A stretch of DNA of 64,000 bases from the NCBI GenBank assembly GCA_024305745.1, contig JAHRBS010000002.1, positions 1,116,001-1,180,000 of the forward strand, given 5' to 3'. Positions 39,501 through 50,730 of this stretch are shown piece after piece. Every line of letters starts with the position of its first letter. Positions within the stretch are counted from its first letter, which is position 1. The stretch is from Polyporus tsugae. Lineage: Eukaryota; Basidiomycota; Agaricomycetes; Polyporales; Polyporaceae. The notes under the pieces were generated by a model. The model was given only the letters and a program-made list of their open reading frames with translations, was not told the DNA's origin and did not search any database. The position numbers and the translations under genes were made by a program.

Positions 39501-42500
39501 ACAACGGCCTTAGGAACGGCAAGTACCCATTGAGTAATGCGTTGCAAAGCTTTTAGGTAATGCCTGGGCGACGGCGACATGCGAGCGTCAGGCTTACACG
39601 TTCGCATCCGCCGCCTCCTGGCGCATACACGGCTTGTCAACAAACCGAGGTTGTCACCGTATCCGTAGGGAAGAGAATATTCTGTGCTCGGGGATCGCGA
39701 TTTCGAGTCGTTCCTCGCCCTGGCCCTCGTGCGCGCCAGGGGGGCGTGCGCGACGCCCGAGCAGGAGATCGTCCGTGTGAGATAGACTCGAAGGACAAGC
39801 CGAGTGCGCTCGGGTGCGGCGTCACCCATCGATCGCAGATTTCCGTCGGTCCGTGGCTAGGTCGCGGGAGAAGCAGTGACAGTGACGTACCATTCTGTAG
39901 CGCGGCTGCGACCAGGAGAGAGCAAGCCAGGTCGAGCGACCCTCATTCCGACTTGGAGCAGACGCGACGCAGTGGAAGGTTCGCGTCGTGGGTCGGACAC
40001 GTGTGTCGCGCACACCCCGATCGATGGTACCGATATGGAGGGCTACCGCACCGTTTCGTAATTGTGGCCGACGGGCGACCGCCGAACCGCGGGAGCGCAT
40101 AAATACATTCTGCCGCGAACGAGCATGGGGGCCGCTGTGGAGAAGTCATGGCGGCACTCACCGAGGTGGCTTTGAGCGGTGGTCGATCTTCAGCGGCAGG
40201 CATGCCGATACGCGGCAGGGGGAGCGTACGGAAAGGGTGGGGGGGGCTCTTGGACGGGTATCACGGCCCCGTGGGCACGGCGGACATACGGTCTTGGTGT
40301 GCTAAAGGCCTCGTACGGTCGCGGGAAGGGAAGGGAAGCAACACATTCTTGAACCGTTGTTTTGCCTATTGAGTGAATCAGCGGAGACGTCGAAGAACAG
40401 TTTCAAACTCAGGCGATGCATTCCAGGGGAGAGTTCGGTCGCGCATTGTCAGTGTTTAGGAACATTGAAAGATTGCACGAAGCAGAAACCTCGGCGACTC
40501 GTGTTATACCTCTTTCAGAGGGCCAGCACATATGGTAAGGAGGGCAAATGAAACTCACCTTAGACAGCTACCCCTCGAAGAGGGGGCACCCCTGCCCGAC
40601 GCATCCATTTGCCAACCCGCGATCGACCGGCATCTTATTGTGGATTAACAGCGTGGAAGACACCGGTCACACTCCGCCGCGATGCAAGGCTACATTGAGG
40701 TCAAGATCTGCGAAGCATGGTCGAGACACAACCGAGAAGGCAGTAGGTGGCGGCCGCGCAACGCGAAGTCACCCTCAGCGCGGAGAGTTGGCGAAAATGG
40801 GAAGGAAGGGGACGAACGCAGCGAGCAGCGGCAGCGATCGCCACCGCATAGCAGGGCGGCCTGCACCGTGAGCCGGGCGACGGACGGTGGGCTCTCGGAA
40901 TACCCACAGACAGAGTCACTCACCCTCTTTCTCCTCCTGGGACCCTTCTGGAAGAGCAAACAGCTGCACACGGCGCGAAGCCGCCCCGTGAAACCCTGGC
41001 TTTGGGGCCGCAGCTACAGAGCCAGAGAGGGGGCGCGCCATTTCCATGTTCCGGGTCTTCGCACCGGCCCCAGTTGACTCGGGTGGAAAGGGTACCACCC
41101 ATCGCCCCAAACCCGAGGTGCCGGCTCACCGTGCGTATGAAGAGGTCGGGTCTGGGGGCGCTTGATGAGGGGTCCCGTGTGCATATGGTGAAAGTGGTTG
41201 CGTCGCGCGAGCAGTGGTAGCCCCTCCGGGAGACGTCGCCACTGACCGGTCGTCGCGTTTCGGATGACAGGCCACGTAGGCGAGAATATTCCGGCTGTCG
41301 CGTCGAGCTGGAAGTTCCGAGATACCAGTTTCGAAAGAAGGTGGCTAGCAGGGCATGCTGCCCCTTGTTGGAGTGGTCGGACGTGCGTCAGTGCCCTGGA
41401 CGAGCTCTAACTGGCATGACACAGACGCTGTCGCACACTGCTGAGAGGTCCAAATTAGACGGGATAATATAATAGCTAGCAAGAGGACAAGGCCACTGAC
41501 TCACAACATATTGGCCCACAGCGGAACAGCGCGGGGGACTTGGGCCTTGGGTGGGTTCGAACTTCGAAAGCCGAAACTTCGCTCGCTGAGCGAGGATCGG
41601 GCGAAAGCGTCGCGGCTGGCGATTGGCACGGCGTTCGCTGAGGGCAAAGTCTGGTGCTTCTCATGCCTGCGACTGGCCCTGCCGATAGGACTACACAGAT
41701 TGACATGATGTTTAACCTTGAGCCGATGAGTGCAAGACTGGTTCGAGTGCGGTCCTGGGGACGTCCAAGCAAGGTCCAAACCCAACCGGGAGGACCTCAG
41801 TGGCGCGGACCGGCGCTTAAGGGCCATTGTAAGTCCGGCTGGATCGGTCCGGGAAGAGCGGCGGCGATGGACTCGCCTGGGACTCCTCCTCTCTGGAAGG
41901 ATTCGGTGCGTGGAGGAGCGAACTAGAAATGATTCCAGTGCTTCGTGCGCTCCCACACCCGCCAAAGCAGTCAGCCCAATCTCCCCTTCCGCCCTGGTGC
42001 GTTCACTTGCCCGAACAAGGCGATATTGGCAACCAGCTGGTCGAGGTGGGGCCGAGCCGCCTCAAGAACGCGACGGGCATGCGACAAGGCGAGTTGCCCA
42101 GATGAACTTCGCGGCCGAGGCTGCCCATGCAGTCAGGGAACACCCTTCATTTCACATTTCATGCCATCCGGACTCCCATAATCGAGACAAGATGTCCGGC
42201 CTGTCTCCGAGAGTCCGCGAAGTCGTCAAAGCCCCGCACGGACGCAACTCTTAGGTCATCGCACGGTCATCAAGGGACTTTGAGGGCCCCAAGCAGTCGA
42301 AAGCAGCACACTTCAGCCATGGATGCACTTCATAGCGGAGCAAGAGCATGTCAATCGCGCATGCGGCGGTGGATTGCGAGGCGCATAGTCTAATACACAG
42401 CATGGTGAGACGGTGGTGCTACACTCGTGAGAAGTTACTAAACGAAGGCGTAAGTACTCTCTCAAAGGAGATGTAGGAAAAAGGATGCGCAGAGGACGAA

Positions 42501-42800
42501 TGATCGACGAAAACGAAAGGAATAAGTGACAGGAAGACGCGAATAAACGAACGAATAGGTAAGTGAGTCGGAACGAAGTTAACGAGGCTGTAGGTTTCTA
42601 TTACTGCATACCGCAATGGTCTACTACCCTAGCGTCGGCCCCGGGCACGCTGCACGTCGCGCCCCGGGAGCCCATGGCGACAAGGGCCACAGTCAAGAAC
42701 AAGACGAATTGTCGTGATGGTCGTGCGATTTTCGCCGCGCGCGGCGTCTATACAATGCAACCCCCTCGGTCCGCGCGACGAACAGGCCGTCAGGCCGCCT
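36600..42800. other. 6.2-kb gene-poor region
   Basis: I find no gene I can support between the WOPR regulator and sesquiterpene synthase 2. ORFs up to about 180 codons occur on both strands (for example 41730-42254 plus and 39560-40102 plus), but they are Arg/Ser/Pro-rich and overlap equally open frames, as expected for GC-rich non-coding DNA. I saw no transposase, integrase or reverse-transcriptase motif, no terminal repeats and no tRNA. The minus frame at about 38600-38850 (AYGSNLNTRFALVGCGSAGS) is the most protein-like stretch. Confidence 0.45.
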
Positions 42801-42918
42801 AAACAGAACACACGATGTCCGTCAGCCCTGCACCGCCTCGCAATTTTCTTAATGAGCGGGATCTGTGCTCACCTTCCGCCGCAGCACCGGGTGCGATCGC
42901 AGCGGCCGCGCCTCTCGT

Positions 42919-44216
42919 CTAGGCACGGGCGCGCTGGGGGAGGAGCGCAATCTGGCGCGTCTTCTTGACGGTGTGGCCCTCCTTGCCGAAGTAGCGCTCC
43001 GTCTCGAAAGACCACTCGGCGTTGGCGATGATCCAGTCGTCGAGGCCCTGGATGTAGAGCGCGACGGCGCGGTCGATCTCGGGGCCCCACGACGGGACGG
43101 CCTTGCGGCACTCGAAGTACCAGTTGAGGGTCTTCTCCCAGAGCGCGCCGGCCTGCTCAATCGCCTCTTGGCGGTCGACGCCGTTTTGATGCATGAGGAC
43201 ACAGACGAGGTTGTGCGTCTATCAGGGCCGCCCGTCAGTACATGCAACAAGTCAACAAGAGGGTATTGCGGGTGATAGACACTCACGTCTCCACGCGACT
43301 GCTCCGCATTGTACGAGAGGACGTCCTGTGGCGATCGGAGATCTCGTAAGCGGATGCACAGATTGCAGTGAAGCACGTCAGGAACACTCACGTTCGCCCA
43401 CGAAACGAGGTCATTCGTGGAGTCGGACATGGTCTTGATGATCGGGTGCTCCATGACCTCGTCAGGGAGGTCGATGTTCGCCGCGTACTCGATGAATGCG
43501 AATCCAGTCTTGCAGCCGCTCGTGTCCCGACGGAGCAGGATGTACTCCTCCAAGTCGGGGATGTTGCGTGAGCCGCGGTCCGCCGCCTGCTGCATGATCG
43601 CCTGGAAGTACGTGTCGAGCGTCGACTTGAGGCGCTGCTGGCACCCAGGGCCGGCGGTCGCGCGCATGCGCGTCCAGAACCTAGCGAAAAACAAAAAGCA
43701 AGAACACGTGAGTGCCACGACTTTGCACTTAAGCGGACGACAAGACAAGCCCTGGGAAACACGGGCGCACAAGAAAAGGGACAAAGAAAAGAAAACTTAC
43801 GACTTGGTCAGCCGGTATGCGGCGGTGTCGGACTGATAGATGTCGGGGAAGTAGAGCGTGTTCATGACACACTCCGCAAGGCCACGCGTGCCAGTCGTGT
43901 CGAACTCGTCCGTCCAGTCGTCGAGGGTGAAGAGGAAGTTCATGAAGTCCGTGCAAACACGGAGCTCGTCGAACGTGCAGTCGATGTAGCACCAACCGCT
44001 AAGGAGACCGGCGTTGAGCGTGAGGAACTTGGCGCGCTGCTCCTCGGAGAAGTTGGCCATGCTGAGAAGCCACTCCTCTGATTGGCGAGAGACTTCACGC
44101 TCCTGGGCGTGACACCGGAGAGGGTAAGGGATGGGGGAGATGAAGTCGGGGAACTTGAGGATGATCTCCTTGGCGGAGTCCGAAGAAGCGTTGGCAGAAG
44201 CAGCAGTTACGGCCAT
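42919..44216 (-). CDS. Sesquiterpene synthase 2 (class I terpene cyclase)
   Basis: Farnesyl-diphosphate cyclase. Four exons fit exactly: 43801-44216, 43392-43680, 43287-43325 and 42919-43218, giving 347 residues. Start MAVTAASANASSDSAKEI, then LKFPDFISPIPYPLRCHAQE. The aspartate-rich motif is in NFLFTLDDWTDEFDTTG. The second metal motif spans an intron as N-D-V-L-S-Y-N-A-E. The Arg-Tyr pair is in ETERYFGKEG. It ends QIALLPQRARA. Exon 2 is 289 nt long, as in sesquiterpene synthase 1, and both flanking introns have the same phase, so the two genes descend from one duplication. This copy has gained an extra intron after QSRGD or the other has lost it. All catalytic motifs are intact; the product is unknown. 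Confidence 0.95.
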
Positions 44217-44328
44217 GGTCTTACAGTATAGAAGTGAGGTAGAGTGGATGGGGGGAGGTGTACAAGAACACAAGCAGAGCAAGAAGGAAGGACGTGTCGC
44301 ACCGTCGAGAGAAGTCCGTCGGCCGCTC

Positions 44329-44336
44329 CTTATATA
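44329..44336 (-). promoter_or_regulatory. TATA box of sesquiterpene synthase 2
   Basis: TATATAAG on the minus strand, 113 bp upstream of the ATG at 44216. The distance is close to that of the TATA box of the paralogue (104 bp). Confidence 0.5.
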
Positions 44337-44399
44337 CGATTGCGGGCTGATGCGGAGCGACCGGAAGGCAGGGAAACTCGCTGTATTGTTTCGTGAATG

Positions 44400-45680
44400 A
44401 GCGATGACGAATCTGTCAAGCGAGGATGGATGATGATCCATATTTGTCAATGCGCACAGGGGCAATAGCCGGGTATCAATGTCGACGTGTTAAAGAAATT
44501 AAAGTTGACGTTAGGCTCGGCGTCGGGACGCTGCGCGCCGCCCACTAGCGCAGCACCGGCGTCGCCCAGGTCACAGCGTAACAAATGCGCTTAGGGCTAA
44601 GCGTAACACCGGCAACTTACCCGTCTTAAATTCAAAACATGCACAAAGCGGCTGCGTTCTCCGAGCTTGGTGCATTTTGGGGGAGAGGGCGGGAGGCGCA
44701 AGACCGACAACACCAGGGATAGGAGCAGGCGAGACTGGGGGACACGGTGCGAAAGGAACGGAGCGGGTCGAAGTTTCCCATGCGCCATGAGTTCCGGAAG
44801 GATACCCACCCTGAAGGGGGCCACGAGTTGGGACGGGAATGGAGAAACAATAATCAAGCAATGCGGCGACCCTTGATGGTGAGACATGAAGGCGGAGTGT
44901 TTTTGTCGGGTGAATTCATTCGGGACAAGACATTCGGTGCTCCAACACAAGATTCGGCTAGTGATGTTGAAGCCGACTTGCAAACGAAGACACGTTGCAA
45001 GCCCAAACTACTAAATGAGCGCTAGCAAAGGAGGCAATTGTTTTGGCTACTCACGGCCGACGGCCACAGATGTTGGAGAACGTGCGGAAGACTGCTATTT
45101 TGAGCGGGTGACTCGGGGTCGGACGAACAAAAGAGGAGTGCCGAACACGTAAGGCTGGGACGGGGAAGGTGGCCCAGCCCAAAGGATGCTAGAGGCAATT
45201 TCGGAAATGTTGAGGATTGACAGGATGGCGATATCACAGTTCATGGCGAGATGAAAGCGAAGCATCAAGGGTCGTCGGAGACAATACGCGGAGGGCTCGA
45301 CGTGTTTCAGAGAGGACTGAGCGCAATCATCAGCAAGCGACAGACACCGACCACATTCACAAGAGCCGTCCATCCACCGTCCCGACACACACTACTGACA
45401 CTCTCAAACTCCGCCCCCCCAGCCGCCCGCTTCAATACAGGCTCCGCTAAGCTCCGCATGGCTGTCCACTCCGCGAGCACGCACTGCATCTGCCTCCATC
45501 CATCTGCACTTGCTCCTCCTTGTCTGACGCCACCGCGGCCCTGGCCCCTGCGACAGCCAGAGATCCGCTCTTGTCTCCACTCTCTATCTCATCTCGCTAC
45601 ACTTATTGCAGCCAAACGCTATTCTCTGACTCTATCACCTGCGAGAACAATCCCATCCCATCCGACCATTCGCAACTCTC
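44400..45680. other. Intergenic region, upstream of the HSBP1-like gene
   Basis: No gene recognised in 1.3 kb. It should hold the promoters of sesquiterpene synthase 2 (left) and of the HSBP1-like gene (right). The last 250 bp are pyrimidine-rich on the plus strand, common just upstream of fungal start codons. Confidence 0.4.
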
Positions 45681-45683
45681 CTC

Positions 45684-46246
45684 ATGCCGCCCCCAACGCA
45701 ATCTTCTCCCGCTCTTCCCCTCAATGTCGCTCCCGGATCTCGGCCCCAGACATCCCAATCGACCCTCTCCACCGCCTCCTCCACTGCAGTCGGCGCTGCC
45801 AAACCTCCACCAAATCCCCATGCTCCGGACATATCGTCTCCTCACGAATTGACGGCGTTTGTACGCAGCGGTAATCTCTCCATTGCTCCTCTCGCCTCGC
45901 TGATTAGTCCGCTACCTGTCTCGACGGCCTCCCGGCTGTCCACCCTCTGCGCCGGTCTCCTAGGTCGAATCCCTCCTGGAACAGCTTGACCAGAAGTTCG
46001 ACGACATGTCCAGCCAGATTCTCGACCGCAGTACGTCCATATCCTGTGCTCATCTGCGCCCTAGGAAGATCTCTTGTTAATCTATGCATGCCGTTCCTCC
46101 CAGTGACACAGATGTCAAGCCGTGTCGACGCCCTGGAGGCTTCCATACAAGATATCATCAGCAGCGATGCTCCCCCTCCGCCACTGCCTCCCAGCCTCCC
46201 ACAGTCTCCTCTCTTCTCACAGAGGAAGAGCACTGCGAGCGGTTAG
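45684..46246 (+). CDS. Heat shock factor-binding protein 1 (HSBP1) family
   Basis: Small coiled-coil protein that in animals dampens heat shock factor trimers. Three exons fit: 45684-45860, 45964-46030 and 46104-46246, 128 residues. The N-terminal half is Ser/Pro/Thr-rich and disordered (MPPPTQSSPALPLNVAPGSR). The conserved HSBP1 domain spans all exons: SPHELTAF, VESLLEQLDQKFDDMSSQIL, DRMTQMSSRVDALEASIQDI, with hydrophobic heptads of a trimeric coiled coil. A short Pro-rich tail follows. Only the AG two codons before the more obvious CAG keeps frame at the last acceptor, which supports the model. Function in fungi is little studied. Confidence 0.9.
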
Positions 46247-46249
46247 AGC

Positions 46250-48400
46250 GGCCGTCCGTTGACAGATTGCCGGCATACATTATCCGCAAAGTTGTATGTA
46301 TCGAATCCCAGTCCTATCATATACCCATATGTTTTCCCTGCATTTGCCGCAAGACCGGGCCCCGAGGGCCGCCCCATGTCCCCGCGGAACGTCAGCAGCG
46401 CGCACCTTGCGGTGCGTTCCCGGCACCGAACATGCCCCGCCCATCTGGCGCACTCCCACGAGCCCTCCCACGCGCGAAATGCCTGAACGTTCCAGTCAGC
46501 AGTGGCACTTCACCACATACGCCATCGCGCGCATGGGTTCTGGACGAGAGCCCGTGCGCTGCGACCGGAGATGCGTCGCTTCTCGCGCCGTTCCATGTCC
46601 CTTCAAGCTAAGACTTAGTGCTTCGGGGTCGGTACAGTATAGCGTACCCGTCTGTATATTAATATTTCTCGTCAGCAGCCGCTAGCCTCTCGTTACCGCC
46701 GAGGCTGAGGCATGCCGGCAGCGGTGGCGCTTGCCCCGCGCCAGAACAAGCAGTAGCCCTGCCGTCGAACGGGCAGCCGACGTCGAGCCCATCGGCCCTG
46801 GCCGCGAGGTTCTCGCGAGGCGCATCGTCCTGGGCTGGCCATCACTGTGCCGTGTGTACAGTGTGCGACGGTCCCGCCCCCCCTCTCCCCCCTCCAGTTC
46901 ATATCCACCCGGAAAGGGATTTTTATCTCCCACTTATCGAAGCCATCGCGCGCAGGGTCTGCCAGGGATCGTCTGTTCGGAACAGGCGTGGTGTCGCCAA
47001 GCGCACGCCGCAGACGTCCAGCGTCCATGGACGTTCACGCGTTCACTCCGCTGTCCGTTCCGGGCGGCGCCCTCTTCGGTTGCCCCAGTTAATGAGACAT
47101 GTCGTGTGGCACACACAACCGTCACGGGTCGCCGAGCGGTGCGTCACGGTCGAGACAGTCGAACGATCGTGCGCGAGATCCGTGCGCTCGCGGACAGGAC
47201 GGGCGGGTGGCCAGACGTCTGCTCGGAAGTTAAGGCTTAGCCTGAGCAACGCGAGGGACCCCGGGGGGACCCTTTGCTAACCATGGTTGGGCGTGGCAGG
47301 ACGCCTCGTCGCCGCCGCAGCACTTCGAAGTTCTAGTTCTGATTGTCCTCGAGCTCAGTATCAAGTAAGTACTTACACCTAAGCGTTCCGGATCCAACTC
47401 ATGTGCGTGTGCATGCTTAGCCCCACCCTCGCCCAAGCGCAGACCCAGGACCTTAGACTAAGCTCAAAAGTGGGCTATCCCCGACCGGAGGGCGGGCTCC
47501 GTGCATCCTCCGACCGTGCACCCGGGGATGGACTTCGCACGCATTAATAGCCAAAGTGACACGCGAATCGTGGACGGGAGCCGGCGGTTCGTCCGAGCTC
47601 TGAGGTTCGACGCTTGAATTCCTTGACCTCACAGGTACCCATGCGCGAACCGTAGCCGCACCGTGAAGTCATCAGTGCCACTAAGCGGCTCTGGAGCACC
47701 TACATTCCTACTTTGTACGAGGTCCCTCGACCATACTACTATACGCAGTGACCTTCCTCGGTCTCTTCTCCCACTCATTGTCCATGACTTCATGATTGTC
47801 TCCGGATCTTGCACATGCTTTCGGAGCAGCTACCAGCAGGCCACTAGTGTCCTCCTATGGCGTGGCACATATATAGGAGGAGTCGGTTGACCGGCACTTG
47901 CGCTACGCTTTGGCGTGCGCGCCAGAAATGGAAGGTGACCGACGCCTACCGCCACCCCGCTCTTTGACTCTGGCAGATCCTGGTCCTAGATAGTCCAGCA
48001 TTACGCGGCGGGCTCGATACAGAGCCTCCACACCTGGGTGTGGATCCACATGAGTCCCGACTCCCGAACACTAAGTACTTATATGAAGCTCGGAGCTGCG
48101 GTGACGATCCATTAACGCTCTGGGCATACAAATGCAAGCTGCGCCCCAACCCAATCTGAACCTACAAAGTTCGCACTATGGATACGCATAATCAAGTCCG
48201 AGTCCGTTCCCTCCCCCTTTTTCGAATCCCGGTCGTGGTCGTGGTCGTAGTCTTGCAATGCCAAACTGATACTTATGCATGGAGGTGGAAGTCGCGTGTC
48301 TCCCGAACTTGAGCCCTTCGCCGCAACCGGCCTCCATGCCTTGTGTTTCGCGCCGGACGTGGGTATCTCGTGCGTCGACCAGCTCCCCTTCCATGCGTGA
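46250..48400. other. Intergenic, no gene seen
   Basis: Between the convergent HSBP1-like and Get4 genes. GC-rich with scattered chance ORFs in all frames. A short GTCGTG-type microsatellite lies at about 48232-48252. No RNA gene was recognised. Confidence 0.4.
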
Positions 48401-48408
48401 TCTTCTGG

Positions 48409-50139
48409 TCAGTCCAATCCCGGGGTCGACGTCGGCGTGGCCGGGGTGAGCATGCGGCGCGCAGGCGCGGCGGCGGGCTGGCCTCCCCCGAACATGGCAG
48501 AGATCACGTCCCCGAACGGATTCGCCTGCTGGGCGCGCGGCGGGGGGATCGCGAAATAGAGTTCTGCAATCTCGACGAGTGCCTGGTGCATGGGACAGGG
48601 AGCGTCAGATGTAGATAGATGGCGCGGGATGTAGCGAGGACAGGGGTGACAGAAGAGAAGAGAAGACCGGGGGAAGTGACAGGCCCTGGCATGCAGACAA
48701 AATCCGAGGCCCACCCGCCCGCCGTCGGATGCGCGCATCGTTGCACGTTGCATGCGGGTCGCGGGTGGCCAGGCTCGTTTATCAGATGGTCCACGACAGG
48801 GGCAGAGGATGCTGGCTGGGAGCCGCCATGGAGATCCATCCACAGAAGGACGAGGGAGCCGGACAGATCGCAATTAACGAGTACAGCCAGGCTGCGAGAG
48901 CAGGACTGAACCCCTTGACCCTGAGGGGTGTGATGAAACGCGAGGCGACGAGCCGAAATCACTCACCTTCTTGACTTCCCTGTTCGCGACGACGCCCCCT
49001 CTGCTCTGGTACGTCCCGCAAAGCCGGACCCACGCCTCGCGCAGAGCCTTGTTCTTTTCGCCCTGCGCGCGCTGGCACGCACGGACAGCGAGCTGCGCGA
49101 AGTTGACAGCAGGGTCGGTCGTGAACGTGATCTCGTCCTGCTCGCCGTCCACTGGCTTTCCCACTGGGATTGGAGTCGGCTGATGGGAAGAGAGCAATGA
49201 CGGCCGGCGGGAAGTCATCTGAGAGACGAAGTAGACGATGAACGTCCGGGCGGCAAGGATGTTCCCGTTTTGCAGATACCTGTATGTCGGCGTGGCACGG
49301 TACCATGGGCGATATCTAATGTCGGCGATTGCGATGAGAAGAGCGCAATAGAAGCCTCACGGTAACGTTCCGCGCAACGCGAACGCGCCAACAGGTCCTT
49401 CTGGCCCGGCCCACTCGACGAATTCCTCGGCGAGCAAACGAGCACTATCGCGTTTTCCAGCGACGAGCAGGTATGGTTCTGCGGCATCAAAGCTGCCCTC
49501 TGCGTGCCAATACGGGATAACCGCCAAGTCTCATGAGACTAGGGAAGGTGGAGTATAAGCGTGCACGTGGCGTACCTTTGTAGAGAAGTTCGCCGACGTA
49601 ATGGCGAAGGTCAGGATCGCCACCGGGGTGGGGGCCAGCTTTGGCGGACCATCTGGGGACGGTCATGGGGAGGCGCTTCTGGCGAATCAACTCGAGAAGC
49701 TTACGCGACAGACTTGTCAATGATGGTTTTGCGCCACGAGCCCGACGAACCAGCGAGGGCAATTAGCTGGGTGAGGCGGCCTGCAGTTCGGTGTTCAGTA
49801 GGGAAGCGAGAAGCTCATGAAAGACGAGGATGGACAGATGAAAGGCACACGCGGAATTTACTTACCCCGGCTCTCATCGCTAACCGTCTCGCTCTTGTTC
49901 TCATACACATCCACGAGGAAAGTCGCGAGGTCTGTACCGCTGCCCTGCTGCCCGCGCTTGAGAAGCTCTCGGGCAGACTGGAAGAGGACATCTATGGCAG
50001 TGTCGTACTGGGCCGACTTGTTGTATCTGGAAGCGAACGTGCGGGCCTTCTGATGCGCTTCGTAGGGCTGGCCAGAGGCGATGAGAGGCAGGATCGCTTC
50101 TAGTGCTCGCGAGGAAGATGTCGCCCTTGCCGGTGGCAT
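48409..50139 (-). CDS. GET4: Get4, GET-pathway subunit
   Basis: With Get5/Sgt2 it hands tail-anchored membrane proteins to Get3 for ER insertion; alpha-solenoid fold. The ATG at 50139 reads MPPARATSSSRALEAILPLI, then SGQPYEAHQKARTFASRYNK and AIDVLFQSARELLKRGQQGS. Later exons include DLATFLVDVYENK, VPRWSAKAGPHPGGDPDLRH (a conserved Get4 segment), then the helix repeats containing NGNILAARTFIVYF, TDPAVNFAQLAVRACQRAQG and LREAWVRLCGTYQSR. The final exon reads ALVEIAELYFAIPPPRAQQA and ANPFGDVISAMFGGGQPA, ending TPTSTPGLD, with a TGA at 48409. An upstream in-frame ATG at 50163 would add MSLVAIVT; the shorter start fits the family better. Divergent from Arv1. Confidence 0.88.
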
Positions 50140-50730
50140 TGTTACGATTGCGACGAGTGACAAAGTGAGGTCAACGTGTCAGATCAGGCTAGGACTAGAC
50201 AAAGGCAGACGATCGGTGTCGTTTGTCGTACAAGATTACCGCGTCGGCGGTGGGATCTGGAGAGAGCAGCGCAGACTCGTCGTCGGCGATGCCAGACACA
50301 CCCGGCCGCGCTTCGTGGCCCCCTCCCGATCAGATCGATTAGACAGGCGCGCGACGTCAGCGCAGAGCGCCTGGCGGTTAAGTTACGTTCTGTTCACCCC
50401 GACTTCAATGACCTTCCGTCCACACAAGGCTCCGACCCACCGCCGCGACAGGACGTCGGAGATTCTGACTATCGAACATAGCAACATTATTATCGTAACT
50501 AGACCTTGACCCTGCCAAGGTTTGAATTCATCAGGTCCACGCCTCTGGAAACAAGACTCCACTGAGGATTCCATCGCACAGTTCCCAACCTGCCTGGTCC
50601 GTTGCCATCATCTTTCCAGAAGTACTTACAGGCACAAATTTCCGTCCCAATACCTACCCTGAAATCAGAATCCCCGAAGCTCTTGTTTCACCTCTCGACC
50701 ACACCCGGGACGTCTTGAAGGCTGCTTACA

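Noticed and set aside
41730..42254. 174-codon plus-strand ORF
   Set aside because: Composition is Arg/Ser-rich, other frames are equally open, and no motif or splice site supports it.
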